Source: Symsagittifera roscoffensis
Taxonomy: Eukaryota > Xenacoelomorpha > Acoela > Convolutidae
Direction of reading: 5' to 3'
DNA length: 64,000 bases
NCBI RefSeq assembly: GCF_963678635.1
Contig: NC_087071.1
Coordinates: forward strand, 25,901,378-25,965,377
Part shown: positions 1 to 11,572 of the stretch, piece after piece
Position numbering within the stretch: position 1 is the first letter of the stretch
Layout: the number at the start of each line of letters is the position of its first letter
Translations under genes and position numbers: made by a program
Notes under the pieces: generated by a model
What the model saw: the letters and a program-made list of their open reading frames with translations, nothing else
Told to the model about the DNA's origin: nothing
Database searches by the model: none

Positions 1-390
1 GTGTGAAGTCGTTTTTTTTAAATTTTTTCGTTTTCTGGTAGCGTTGATTGATTGCATCTCCGCTTTAATCATTTTAGCCAAAAATTCCAAATTTGCAACA
101 AATTCAAAAGTGAAGTGTTGTGGCTCTTTGTCTCACAAAAACTGGGTTTTTCTAGCAAATCGAATGAGGTTGACTTTAATATGGGTTCATGCTTCCCGAT
201 TCAGGTTTTTGTTTCTGTCGGTTTCAGTTCTTCGGATGGCACGCAAATTCATTCACAGTCAAAAACGTTCTGTTTTAGAAGGGTTTGTTTTTGATATACT
301 CAAAATTGAATCCATCCAGTTTTTATTAAAAAACGTCTCTCATAATGTGTAAACCTTTTGGGGTAAATCAAATTGTTTCGTTCTTTGTAA
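1..390. other. No gene recognised
   Basis: AT-rich sequence with overlapping short reading frames in several frames. None has a recognisable domain, splice pattern or codon bias. I see no gene here. Confidence 0.5.
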
Positions 391-909
391 ACGTACCCAT
401 GTTATGTACATATTCATTGATTCCTGATGAAGTCTTCGGCTTCAATGTCGATATCGTAGAGAGAGATGTTTTTCTCTAATACATCTTCAACTATTGGCCG
501 ATTATCCATCGAAGCTCCACAAAACTGTTTCGGTTCACATCCCGTCTTTTCCAGAATACCTTTAATATCTTGCAGGCGGTTGCTTCAAGATAAGTTGTTC
601 CATGCAAATGAAGTGCAGTGCTCGAAACGAATAAAAATTGTAATTGTATGGTTGTTTTGCAAGTTCATCCGAAGTCAAGCAACTTACTCGTTGATTTCTC
701 AGCAGACAGTCTTGAAGCAACCGCCTCCAAGATATTAAAGGTTTTCTGGAAAAGTCGGGCTGTTAACCGAAACAGTTTTGTGAAGCTTCGATGGATAAGC
801 GGACAATAGTTAAAGATGTATTAGAGAAAAATATGTCTCTCTACGATATCGACATTGAAGCCGAAGACTTCATCAGGAATCAATGAATATGTACATAACA
901 TGGGTACGT
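391..909. repeat. Foldback (inverted repeat) element, ~199-bp arms
   Basis: The left arm (391-589) and the right arm (711-909) are reverse complements with about ten mismatches, separated by a 121-bp spacer. Each arm carries cctgatgaagtcttcggctt, the start of a stem-loop resembling the 3' ends of other retroelements in this window (see 46124, 56146, 56922). The structure could be a foldback transposon or two retroelement tails inserted in opposite directions. No target-site duplication was found. Short reading frames inside it are shadows. Confidence 0.85.
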
Positions 910-2368
910 TTTTTTTGTAATTTGTCTCTCTTCTGTACAAACTTCGATGATACCTTGCTTATTGAACTTGTTTTGCTGAGACGTTCAGTTTGCTGTAGTG
1001 CGAAGCTGCATAGATTTAGCAAAGGTTGTGTTATTTTAGTGAGCCTAGAAATAACACTAGTCACCGGTTTCTAGAATAACTCACACAAATCCCAAGGCAA
1101 TGTTGATTTTTGCTCTGTGATTAAGGTTTTTAAAAATTTGATCTATTTTTTCATTAACTACATAAGGTTCTAGATTGGAAAATTGAAAAATGAATATCCT
1201 GACGCGTCTTAGCTGAACACTGTCATGCTCGTTTTCAATGATTTGGATAATAGCTTGGATAATAGCAAGGAAGTGAATGATAGCTTGGAAGTTTTTTCTC
1301 CTACGATATACACTTTGTTGACTTTGGGGTAGTTTTTGCGTGCTTCTTGCTCGAATAGAAATTGATTTCTTGCTGGTTTTGAGTACAATAATTACATTCT
1401 GGCCAAGAAGTTATTCCTCGCACTCATTTTTTTTGCGTTGTCAGGTAGCATGTTGTTGAGCATACTTATTTACTGCAGTCCTCACAATTAACTGTCTCAT
1501 TCTTGTTGAGTGACAGCACGAGAAAAACTGGGAAATTTAGCATGTACGAACATTAAATAAAAGTAAATGGTACCTATAAAAGATGAGGTTTAAAATGTCA
1601 CAAAAAAACGAATAGATTTTTTATACTTACTTTGGATTGTTGAGAAGGTTTTTTAAAAAATCAATCAATTATACATAGTATAGAGCGATTGCTTTTAACT
1701 TAAAAGAAAACCAGAAAAAAATGAGTTTTGTTTACTGTTGCTTAGGGATAATCAACCAATCAGAATTGAGTGTTCTTTCAGTAACACTGCTTGTTCGAGA
1801 TTAACCAATCAGAGTCCAGCATTTCCTTAAGTGATCTTCTACAATTTCCTTATATTTATATTTAATTTTCAATTTTATTTGAAAAATTTCCCTCGAAAAA
1901 AAACTTTAATTTTTTTTCCATTCACTTTACAAAAATTTGAAAAAATTCCAATGATTTTTAATATTGTTGAAATAGAGGTTGAGTATAATTTGTTTGAGAG
2001 TTTTTGGGACCTGTATTTGGTACAATTAGAATTATCATGTTAAGTTAAGGTCTACCTAGAGAAAATTCGTTATCAAAGAGTATATTTTCGAACCAAGAAT
2101 TGGGTATCAAAGCTTTAAATTTAGGGTTGATTTACACCTGACGTTTTAAGGAAAGAAATTTTATTTATTCTCGAAAATTTGAAATTGATCAAAAAACTTT
2201 GTGATAATATATCAAAAACTCTTTTTTCATTCCTTATCCGATCCCCGAACTTGTCGAAACTGCCCAGCAAAGTTCTTTGTTCCTTCAATTCTTCAAAAAT
2301 TTTTATAGTTAAAAATCCTGCATGAACAGATTTGGAATAAGTTTTCCAGATATTTGCTATGAAAGTTC
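910..2368. other. No gene recognised
   Basis: AT-rich, with no coding signal I trust. Two aaccaatcaga sites (about 1751 and 1803) are the same CCAAT-type motif that is amplified in the array from 5.8 kb. A 70-codon frame near 1831-2043 is low-complexity (F, L, I, K-rich) and not convincing. Confidence 0.5.
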
Positions 2369-2976
2369 ATCAAATTCGAGTTATTCTCTCAAGTTTACAT
2401 CGAAATCAAAAAACTTGACTATCTACTCGAAAACCATCAAAGTCTCATCGGTTATATAAGAAAGAATTCAATTGAATTATTGGAGAAAACTAGCAGAGAA
2501 AACTTTCTTTATGTTATTTTTTTCTTGTGTTACCTACGTTGGCAATATTTCTGTTTTTACAGAAAACATCCTGTGGTAAAATTTTTTCTGATTGGATACG
2601 ACAATCAGAACAAAAATGAAGTATAAATCCCTTAAATTGACTTTAAATTCTGATGGGATACGATTTCGAGTTATCAAATTCGAGTTATTCTCTCAAGTTT
2701 ACATCGAAATCAAAAAACTTGGCTATCTACTCGAAAACCATCAAAGTCTCATCGGTTATATAAGAAAGAATTCAATTGAATTATTGGAGAAAACTAGCAG
2801 AGAAAACTTTCTTTATGTTATTTTTTTCTTGTGTTACTTACGTTGGCAATATTTCTGTTTTTACAGAAAACATCCTGTGGTAAATTTTTTTCTGATTGGA
2901 TACGACAATCAGAACAAAAATGAAGTATAAATCCCTTAAATTGACTTTAAATTCTGATGGGATACGATATTTAATA
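2369..2976. repeat. Direct tandem duplication, ~304-bp period
   Basis: The segment beginning caaattcgagttattctctc at 2371 recurs at 2675 with only a few differences, and the shared end gatgggatacgat occurs in both copies. The identity of the copies implies a recent duplication. Both copies contain a ctgattgg (CCAAT) site. The 112-codon frame over this interval arises because one frame stays open through the repeat; there is no independent support for a protein. Confidence 0.85.
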
Positions 2977-3824
2977 AATAAAATTCCCTAAAAAGAAGCT
3001 GAAGTCTGATTGGACACGACTACAGACCAAATAAGGAAAACTATTCAGATTGGTTTAACCCACGCGTTACTCAAAATGATCTGATAAGTGCAAAACAGCT
3101 ATCTTTCGTTCTCGGTAGAACTTTTGCCTGATATAGTACAATTCCAAGAGCAAGAAACAGTCTATAGAGTTTTTTGGCACAAATGGACGTCCCAATCCAA
3201 GTCTGGCTCAAAGTTTGGAAATGATGCAATGGGATTTTAACTAATATCATGTGATGCAAGAACCCATCACAAAAAATCAAACCGGATCAGTGCGAATGAT
3301 GGAGGAAGTGTCTAAGCATGTTGAAATTAATTAGCCCGAATTTTCTAACTCTATAAATGTTGCTCAACCAGTCGGAGACTTCCTCTTTCCTTGGGAGGAA
3401 GAGATGGGATCAGCCGAAAACCCCATCGCCTTAGACGAAGAATAGGGTTTCTCTGAAACACTGACGCCTCAAAACACCCCAACATAACTAAAACTAGCAA
3501 TTGTGTCTCGACCAGCTCTGCGTTTTATAGTTTTATAGTTTTATAGAGAGCCTCCTGAACTCTTCTGCTGCTCGACAGCTCATTGACTAAAAACTTATGA
3601 AATGATTGTTGCTAACGGTTGTTTGTCAATTTTCTTCTAACTGAGGGAATAGATGAGTAGTTCAGAAAAAAAATAGCAATTGATTGAAAAAACACTTAGA
3701 AATCAAGTTAAATTAGCGATAAAACGTTTGTTCAGAAATTAGGAAACCTGACTACTTTTTGCACTGTTTGTCAAAAAAATTGAATTGTTTCCCACATCTT
3801 GTCAAAAAAATTGTTTTAATTTTT
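2977..3824. other. No gene recognised
   Basis: No domain or exon signal was found. The last 60 bases before the gap contain two imperfect copies of tgtcaaaaaaattg, which may be why assembly stopped here. Confidence 0.45.
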
Positions 3825-4024
3825 NNNNNNNNNNNNNNNNNNNNNNNNNNNNNNNNNNNNNNNNNNNNNNNNNNNNNNNNNNNNNNNNNNNNNNNNNNNN
3901 NNNNNNNNNNNNNNNNNNNNNNNNNNNNNNNNNNNNNNNNNNNNNNNNNNNNNNNNNNNNNNNNNNNNNNNNNNNNNNNNNNNNNNNNNNNNNNNNNNNN
4001 NNNNNNNNNNNNNNNNNNNNNNNN
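3825..4024. other. Assembly gap (200 N)
   Basis: Exactly 200 undetermined bases; the round number suggests an estimated or placeholder gap. Any reading frame crossing it is not interpretable. Confidence 0.99.
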
Positions 4025-4207
4025 GACAATTGTGTATTTAAATGGGAGAAGTAACGCCTTCACAATTTCTAAATATGGAATCTTCAAAACAAAACATTCC
4101 ATATTTGGTACTACTTGCAAACATGGAAATCATGAAGACTCATACGGTTCACTTCCTTTTTCATTCAATCCTAAAATAATTTCTCTCATTTCTCTTCATC
4201 TGATCAG

Positions 4208-4407
4208 TGTGCTCTTCTATTCAAAAATATATTCCAGAAAGGAAACTAGTCCCAATCACCTTGAATTTTCAAAAAATCAAGCAAGAAATGGGAGAGTTGT
4301 TTGGTTCCAAAAATCCTGCAAAGAGAATATTCAATTTGTACCCTGCTTCCAACTATTCAAAAAAAATGCGTTCGGACAACTCGAAAAAACCCAGCAGGTC
4401 TATTTTG
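4208..4407 (+). CDS. Possible internal exon, unidentified protein
   Basis: A pyrimidine-rich tract ends in ctgatcag at 4207 and is followed by a 200-bp open frame that finishes at a good donor, ttg|gtgagc (4408). The 66-residue product is lysine- and serine-rich and includes the stretch KQEMGELFGSKNPAKRIFN. Composition is more protein-like than the surrounding sequence. No family is recognised; a distant resemblance to the start of a doublecortin-type fold is too weak to claim. Upstream exons would fall in or beyond the gap. A second open stretch (about 4440-4724) follows in another frame and could be the next exon, but I could not find a matching acceptor. Confidence 0.25.
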
Positions 4408-5800
4408 GTGAGCAAGAAGTAGAGAAGATATCAAATATACGGAAAACAGTTATTCATGATGCTAAAAACTTTGAACTCAAACCTATATATGAAGCCAAAT
4501 ATGGCAAACAACTAACTGTGGGTGACAGTACTACATCTGTATTAGAGTATTTGAAATTGCAACATACGAATCAAGAAATGCAGTGTGAACAAACGATCCT
4601 ACATTCAGATTCGAGACTTCACTGCAAAGGAGAACGAAGTCTTGAAGCCATTTGCCTATGCCAATTATACTTCGCACGAACTCAAAGAACTGTCCAAATT
4701 TCTGAGAGGCTTTATGTTTGTTGATAATTATAAGTCCCAGTTACGCTTGTGATGAATTGAACATTTTTTAATTGAAAAAAAGGTTGATTCAAAAGTTCTT
4801 TTACTGACTGAACTCTAACATCTAGATTTAGAAGACTGGATAATTGAGAAAAGTTCTGCCGTAACAAATAATCTAATCAAAAATGACTTAATACATCTAG
4901 CAAACATCAATTGATTTTCCAGTTTTTGCATAAGAAATAACTTAAAATTCTTCTGTTGTTTTCATCTGTTTTGAGGATAAAATTTACTACAATTAGGAAT
5001 TTGATTTTCAATTTTCTCAATTTATCTGGTTCTGTTAAATACTTTCCCTTAATTAGATATTTTGATTAGTAACTTCAAAAAAACAGGTCAGACGCTAGGA
5101 AGGGAAAAATTAATGTTATTTACTAGATAGGGAAAAATTAAATTTTTGTTTTAAATCTTATTGTAAAATGTTTGAAAAAAAAAATTCAAAAAGAATTCGA
5201 AACAAACTTAAAAGAGAAGATTTTGCTGCCGGTATTCATAAATTTTTTTCGATAAAATTTATATCAAAGCTTGGAAACTTCTCTATCAAAAACTTGCTTA
5301 AGGTTTCAAATAGGCACGTATCAGATTTCAAAGCTAAAGATCTTCAAAATATAAAAAAGTAGAATGATGACATTAGAAAAATTTGGTAGAATGATGACAA
5401 TAGAATGATCCTATTATTCTTGAATGATGATAAAAGAATTACACATGGAAGAAAGCTGGTTAAAGAAAAAAATGGTGAATTGACGAAATAGAAGGATCCT
5501 ATCATTCTTTTTTGGAGTACACGATCACCTGTATTTGGTAAAAAGATGAAGCAGATGCAATACATTATTAACAGATTAACAAAGTTTTCAATCACAAACT
5601 TGGACTCAAATTGAGTAATCAAGGAATCAATAACAACCAAATGGAGAATCCTTTAAAAAATCAAGACAAGTAAAATCACAAAAATTTATTGAATCATTAA
5701 GGTTAAACTTGAAACTGCTTCAACAGCTTTTTTAATAATCTGAAAAATTTGATAGAAATCACATCTGCGATTAATTTTTTCTGCTAGTTAGTATCAAAAA
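4408..5800. other. No gene recognised; small repeats
   Basis: AT-rich. Around 5362-5530 the motif agaatgatgac or agaatgatcc repeats several times in both orientations, able to form a weak hairpin. A 64-codon ATG frame at 5168-5362 is Lys/Ile/Phe-rich with no family match; I do not call it a gene. Confidence 0.45.
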
Positions 5801-5814
5801 AGATTACACTAAGA

Positions 5815-6580
5815 AGGTACGCTTAATTCTGATTGGTTGACATCAAAATTTTTGAAAAGTTTGTGATAACCAAAGCTCAAACTTGATCGGTTGATACCGA
5901 AACTTTCGAAATTTTCACGTAAGTAAAGCTTGATTCAGTTTGGTTGGTATCAAAACTTTTGAAAAAACTATGATGAGTAAGGCTCGGTTCTGGTTGATTG
6001 GCATCAAACTTTTTCAAGACAAATAAAGCTTGATTCTGATTGGTTGATATCAAAGCTGTTAAACAATCTATGATAAGTAAAGCTAGATTCTGAAAGGTTC
6101 ATGTTAAAACTGTTGAAAGATTTATGATAAGTAAAGCTTGATTCTGATTGATTGATTTTAAATTTTTTCAAAAATCCATGACAAGTAAAGCTCGTTTTTG
6201 ATTGGTTAATATCAAAGTTTTTGAAAAACCATGATAAGTAAAGCTAGATTCTAATTGGTTGATATCAAAACTTTTGAAAAATCCATGATAAGTAAAGCTA
6301 GATTCTGAATGGTTGATATCGAATCTTCGAAAAAACCATGATACGTAAAGCTCGATTCTGATTGGTTGCTTTCATAAGTTTTGAAATTTTCAAGACAAGT
6401 AAAGCTAGATTCTTAATGGTTGATATCAAAACTGTGAAAAACCATGATACGTAAAGCTCGATTCTAATTGATTGGTTTCATATTTTTTGAAATTTTCACG
6501 ATAAATAAAGCTTGATTCTGAATGGTTGATATCAAAATAACTGATAATTCCTTGTTAACAAGTGCTCTATTCTGATTGGA
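5815..6580. repeat. ~55-bp minisatellite with CCAAT (NF-Y-like) sites
   Basis: About 14 imperfect copies of a 45-62 bp unit with consensus gattctgattggttgatatc then caaaacttttgaaaa and gataagtaaagct. The reverse complement of the core reads caaccaatcagaatc, close to the animal NF-Y consensus RRCCAATSRG. Single or double copies of the same unit recur in the later 1.9-kb units (about 8405, 9246, 11130, 16150, 19300). Period variation and stops on both strands argue against a protein repeat. Binding by NF-Y is inference from motif alone. Confidence 0.75.
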
Positions 6581-6680
6581 TGGTTTTCATTTCAGCTGCG
6601 CCAAATAGGATGAAATCCATTCCAATTTTCCTTGCCCTTCTAAGACAATTGGTCAAGAAATTTGCATAATTGTTTTATTT
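6565..6680 (+). promoter_or_regulatory. Conserved CCAAT / GCGCCAA block (one of ten)
   Basis: The block reads ctgattggatg, then tttcagctgcgccaaatagg, then gacaattggtcaagaaa and tttgcataa. It combines two inverted CCAAT boxes, a GCGCCAAA element that matches an E2F half-site (tttggcgc on the other strand) and an octamer-like tttgcat. It recurs about 230 bp upstream of almost every zinc-finger frame in the array while the DNA between is less conserved. A promoter role is inferred; no TATA box or mapped start supports it. A 29-codon ATG frame runs through this copy but is broken in most others. Confidence 0.4.
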
Positions 6681-6823
6681 ACTTTTGTCTTTTTTGGTGA
6701 CTATTCAAATTAGTCTGTAACTCCAGCTGAATGTCATGAAACTTTACATCTCCCATTTGTTCTCAAGTTTGTTCGAAGTTTATATTTTAATTTAATTTTT
6801 ATTGAGAATTTGTCACTGAACAG

Positions 6824-6938
6824 GAATAAAAAAGTTGCATGTCATGAGTATGGTAGATGTTACACACGTCGAAATGCATCACAACATCGTAAAACCTGCG
6901 GAAATATGAAGTGTCCAAATCGTAAATTCCATTTATAA
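6824..6938 (+). pseudogene. Zinc-finger exon copy 1, degenerate
   Basis: An acceptor-like cactgaacag (to 6823) precedes a frame with the shared zinc-finger motif, but the second cysteine is tyrosine (AC-H-E-YGRCYT) and the frame ends early at 6936-6938. Downstream DNA still aligns to the longer tail of copies 3-5, but out of frame. Oldest-looking member of the left side of the array. Confidence 0.6.
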
Positions 6939-7438
6939 AGCAAGGAGGGAATAAATAATCATTTCAAGAAAACAGCATTGTTCTTGTCAAAATAATGTTA
7001 TTAAAGATGATGGAAAACACGCTCAGCAGTCTTTCACGAGGAGGTACACCTACAAATTTAAAATAAAACAAAGAACTGGGCAAAAAAATTTTAGTGAGAA
7101 ATTGTTACGCGAGAAATCCAGAAATCTGTTCAAATTTCATAAAGTTCTAGCATGTTGAAAAATTTTGATTAACAACTTTTCTAATAAACACTAGGGCTTA
7201 AATTCAACGCATTTTTCAATCGTTTTTTATTGCTCTCAATCAAACTTTCTGATTGATGATCAAACCAACTCGAGTGAAAAACGGATTCAATTTATTGTGA
7301 ATTTCTCAATGAAAATCGATCCAAGTTTTTTAATCTACAGTAAAAATTGCGGTTTTGTCATGATTACGGGGAGTTTGTTAATTTAGGTATGCTCTAATAA
7401 TACATAAGTCGAACTAAAAATTGGAAATGTATTTTTTA

Positions 7439-7717
7439 AAAATTGTAAAAAAATACTTGATGATTATAAAACATCAACTAATTGATTTGTTTTGCCTAGC
7501 TATCAACTTATAAATTTCCAGTTTATTGTTTTTGATTGAGTTTATAAAATATTGCATTTTCAAGCAGATAAATATGCCACCATTTATCTGCTTGAAAATG
7601 CAATACTTTATAAACTCAATCAAAAACAATAAACTGGAAAGTTTATAACTTGATAGCTAGGCAAAACAAATCAATTAGTCAATGTTTCATAATCATCAGG
7701 TATTTTTTTTTACAATT
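7439..7717. repeat. Near-perfect palindrome, ~135-bp arms
   Basis: The left arm (7439-7573) and right arm (7582-7717) are reverse complements with only a few mismatches and an 8-base centre (atgccacc). The arm sequence, including gatgattataaaacatcaac and atttatctgcttgaaaatgc, is a piece of the 1.9-kb array unit, so this is an inverted duplication inside the array. It can extrude a cruciform or give a long hairpin transcript. Confidence 0.9.
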
Positions 7718-8820
7718 TCTAACAAATCGTAATTTTTTACTGTTTTGTTTATCCTGTCATTGAAATGATAAAAATTCGGACAATTTTGTTGGAACTTGAA
7801 CATTTCCAGATAATGACATACTTGAATTTGCTCTGGAAATTTTTTCAAACTCGAGAGTTAAAATTAAAACAAGAACAAAGTTATTTGGTCAGAAATTGCT
7901 TTCTGAAGGTTCTTATCAAATGGAGTTTTTACTGTCAACTTTGCTTTGGCTTCTTACACAATCGTTGAAATGATACAGTTTTATAGGTCAGTTTTTGTTC
8001 AATTTGGCATCAATCTGAAATTGGTAGATTGAGCAGATATTAAGAAAGACTCAAGTTGAACTTTTTTGACAAAACAAAGTAGAATTTCAGTTGAAGTCTC
8101 CAGGAGTTTTGATATCAGTTTGCTTCCACTTAGGTTATATAAAATAGATTAAGAAAAAATCCAGCTTGAAAACCGACAATTGTTGGTGATTATGTGTAAG
8201 GCATTGAAGTTCCTGTTTTTTGATGGAATAAGGAAAATCAAACAAAAAATCAAATGTTTTAAGGATATTTCGTTTCAAAGTAATCAAATCCAATACAAAA
8301 AAAATTTCGGTTACTTGATACATTTCTTCACTAAATTATCAAAACTTTTGTTAAAATCAAGCAAAAATTGTTATTATGGAAGAAATATGATAACTAAAGC
8401 TAGAATTTGAATTATTGATATCAAAACTTTGAAAAACTAATGACAAGAACAGGTCGATTCTGATTGACTGGTTTTGAAATTTGTGAAATTTTCACCATAA
8501 GTGAAACTTAATTAAGATTGGTTGATGTCGAAATTTTTGATAACTCCTTGAAAATAAGAAATCTGTTCTGATTGGATGATTTTCATTTCACATGCGCCAA
8601 GTAGGATGAAATCATTCTAATTTTACTAACCCTTATAAGACAATTGGTCAAAAAACTTGCATATTTGTTTTATCTATTTTTTTTTTTCATTTTTTGTGAG
8701 CAATCAAAAAAGTGTGAAAGTCTTGCTAAAAGTTTTGAGAATTTCTATCTTTCATTTGTTCTCAATATCTTTGTAAGTTTATCTCTATTTCAATTTCATT
8801 GAGATTTGGTCACTGAACAG

Positions 8821-8959
8821 AAATAAAAAAAAAGCATGTCTTGTGTGCGGTAGGTGTTACACACGTCAAAATGCATCGAAACATCGTAAAACCTGCGGAG
8901 TTTTCAAGTGTCCAAACTGTCAGAGTGAAAATCGGACTCAAACTATTGTGAAATTCTAA
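8821..8959 (+). CDS. Zinc-finger exon copy 2 (short type I)
   Basis: Follows the acceptor-like ggtcactgaacag at 8820. The frame (gca at 8834) encodes a C-x2-C-x11-H-x3-C finger with the core CGRCYTRQNASKHRKTC, followed by KCPNC and a short polar tail, stop 8957-8959. All four putative ligands are present. The DNA right after the finger is homologous to a region well downstream of the type II copies, so type I appears to be type II with about 270 bp deleted, giving a different C-terminus. No in-frame ATG; a 5' exon would have to be spliced on. A degenerate C2H2-type DNA-binding finger is the best guess. Confidence 0.45.
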
Positions 8960-9673
8960 ATGACAATCGATCCAAAAGTTTATGATCTACAGTGAGAATT
9001 GCAAAGCTGGCTTGCTTACAAGAAACTTGTTAATTTAGATTTCCTTGGATGCATTCGAGTTCCTGTTAGTTTTTGATGGAAAAAAAAATTACGAAGATTT
9101 AGATGTGTCAAGGATACTTTCCTTCGATGTAAGCAACTCCTAGACGAAAAAAAATTTGGTTAGTTGATACATTTTTATCAGTAAATAATCAATATTTTCG
9201 TTGAAAGCAAGCAAAAATACTTCTTATGGAAGATATATGATTTTAAAAAAGCTAGATTCTGAATTGCTGATATCAGAATTTTTGAAAAATCTATGACAAG
9301 GAAAGCTCGGTTTTGGTTCGTTGGTATCAAAATTTTTGTAATTTTCACAAAAAGGAAAGCTAGATTCTAAATAGTTGATATCAAAAAATGTGATAATTCC
9401 TTGCTAAGAGGAGCTATTTTCTGATTGAATGATTTCCATTTCAGCTGCGCCAAATAGGATGAAATCCAATCTGATTTTCCTTCTGAATCCAATCTGATAA
9501 GAGAATTGGTCAAAAAGTTTGCAAAATTTTGTTTGTTTGGTTCATTTTTTGTGACCATTCAAAATTAATGTAGAACTCCTGCTAAAAATTTTGGAACTTT
9601 CTCTCTCCCATTTGTTCTCAAGTTCTTCCTAACTTTATCTCATTCTTTTTAACGAGATTTTGTCACTTAACAG

Positions 9674-9936
9674 AAATAAAACAAAAGGCTTGTCTTGAAT
9701 GTGGTAGATGTTACTCACGTCAAAATGGATCAAAACATCGTAAAACCTGCGGAGTTTCAAAGTGTCCAAATCGTAACTGTAAAACATATAGCAAGAAGGA
9801 ACTGAATAATCAATTCAAGAAAACGCAAAATTCTTGTCAAAATAAGGTTATTCAAGATGATGGAAAACAAGCTCAACAGCCTTCTTACACACTTCACGAA
9901 AAATTGCATTTCCAAATTCATATTAGAACACAGTAA
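9674..9936 (+). CDS. Zinc-finger exon copy 3 (long type II)
   Basis: After the acceptor-like tgtcacttaacag (to 9673) the frame runs open for 87 codons to a stop at 9934-9936. It contains the C-x2-C-x11-H-x3-C finger (core CGRCYSRQNGSKHRKTC), then KCPNRNC, then a basic and glutamine-rich tail (YSKKELNNQFKKTQ, later DDGKQAQQPS and FQIHIRTQ). The tail keeps its frame in copies 3, 4, 5 and 9. Note that the phase from the AG to the finger is 14 nt here but 13 in copy 2, so if both are spliced at the same AG they would need different upstream phases. No start codon is visible. On the opposite strand a 62-codon frame is a shadow. Confidence 0.5.
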
Positions 9937-11572
9937 ACATAGCAAATAAATCTTTCAAATAAAAGTTGTTACCTAAAAATCCTAGAAATCTGTACAATTT
10001 TCATAAAGTTTCAGCATTTTGATAAGTTTTGATTACGAACTTTTCTAATAAACACTATGGCCTAAATTCAACGCTTTTTCAATCGTTTTCTATTGCTTTC
10101 GTTCAAAATTTTTGATTGATGATAAAACCAATTCGAGTGATAGTCGGACTCAATTTACTAAAAATTTCTCAATGAAAATCGATCCAAAATTTTTTAATCT
10201 ACAGTGAGAATTGCAATGGTGGCTTGCTTATGGGGAATTTGTTAGTTCAAGTTCGCTCTAAGAATACATAACTCGAACTAATAAATAGAAATGTATTTGT
10301 TGGAAATTGTAAAAAAAAACTATTTGATGATTATAAAACATCAACTAATTGAATTGTTTTGCCAAGCTATCAATTTATAAACTTCCCAGTTTAGTGTTTT
10401 TGATTGAGTTTATAAAGTAGCGCATTTTTAAGCAGATAAATAGTGGCGAAATCAGGATTTTTCACAGTTTTTTTTAAACCTGACATTAAAAAGATGAAAA
10501 TTTGGACAGTTTTTTTGGAATTGAACGTTTCCAGATACAGATATACTTAAGTTTGCACTGGAACTTCCTTTCAAAGTGAAGAGTTAATCTGAAAACAAGA
10601 ACATAAGGTTATCGGGTCGGAAGTTGCTTTCTGAAGGTTCTTATTTCTTATGAAATGGAGTTTTTGCTGTCAACTTTGCTTTGGAGTTTTAAACGATCGT
10701 TGAAATGATAGAGTTTTATAAGTCAAATTTTGTTCAATTTGGAATCAATCTGAAATTGGTAGATTGAGCAGATATTAAGAAAGACTCAAATTGAATTTTT
10801 TTAACAAAATAAAGTATAATTTAAGTTGAAGTCTCCGGGAGTTTTGAGATCAGTTTGCTTCCACTTAGGTTAAATAAAAAAGATTAAGAAAAAATCCAGC
10901 TTGAGAACCGACAATTATTGGTGATAATGTGTAAGGCATTGAAGTTCCTGTTTTTTGATGGAAAAAGTAAAATCAAACGAAAAGTCAAATGTTTTAAGGA
11001 TATTTCGTTTCAAAGTAAGCAAATCCAATAGAAAAAAAATTTCGGTTACTTGATACATTTCTACACTAAATTATCAAAACTTTTTTAAAGTCAAGCAAAA
11101 ATTGTTATAATGGAAAAAATATGATAACTAAAGCTAGACTTTGAATTATTGATATCAAAACTATGACAAACACATGACAAGGACAGGTCAATTCTGATTG
11201 ACTGGTTTTAAAATTTGTGAAATTTTCACAATAAGTGAAGCCTAATTGTGAAAGATTGATATCAAAATTTTCGATAACGCCTTGATCTTAAAAAATCTGT
11301 TCTGATTGGATAATTTTCATTTCACATGCGCCAAGTAGGATGAAATCATTCTAATTTTCCTAGCCCTTAAAAGACAATTGGTCAAAAAACTTGCATATTT
11401 GTTTTATCTGATTTTTTTCATTTTTTGTGAGCAATCAAAAACAGTGCAAAACTCGTGCTAGAAATTTTGAGAATTTCCTGCTAAAATTTTTGGAACTTTC
11501 TCTCTCCCATTTGTTCTCAAATTCTTCCTGACTTTATCTCATTCTTTTTAACGAGATTTTGTCACTTAACAG

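Noticed and set aside
3759-4724. 321-codon ORF across the N gap
   Set aside because: A third of it is undetermined bases; the part after the gap conflicts with the better exon model at 4208-4407 in a different frame.
5168-5362. 64-codon ORF, Lys/Ile/Phe-rich
   Set aside because: No homology, no splice or promoter signals; composition matches AT-rich random sequence.
6565-6680. 29-codon ATG peptide in the CCAAT/GCGCCAA block as a conserved small protein or leader exon
   Set aside because: It is interrupted by stops in most of the other blocks, and no donor in the right frame links it to the finger exon.
9367-9558. Minus-strand frames with a repeated NQNxAL...KVLIS pattern (also 16136-16354 and 19282-19509)
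   Set aside because: These are reverse readings of the ~55-bp CCAAT minisatellite; they open only where the local period is a multiple of 3 and are closed in most units.
9757-9945. 62-codon minus-strand ORFs repeated at 9757, 11656, 13556 and 16650
   Set aside because: They are antisense shadows of the zinc-finger type II exon. The plus-strand frame has the ligand pattern and acceptor; the minus-strand product is only hydrophobic.
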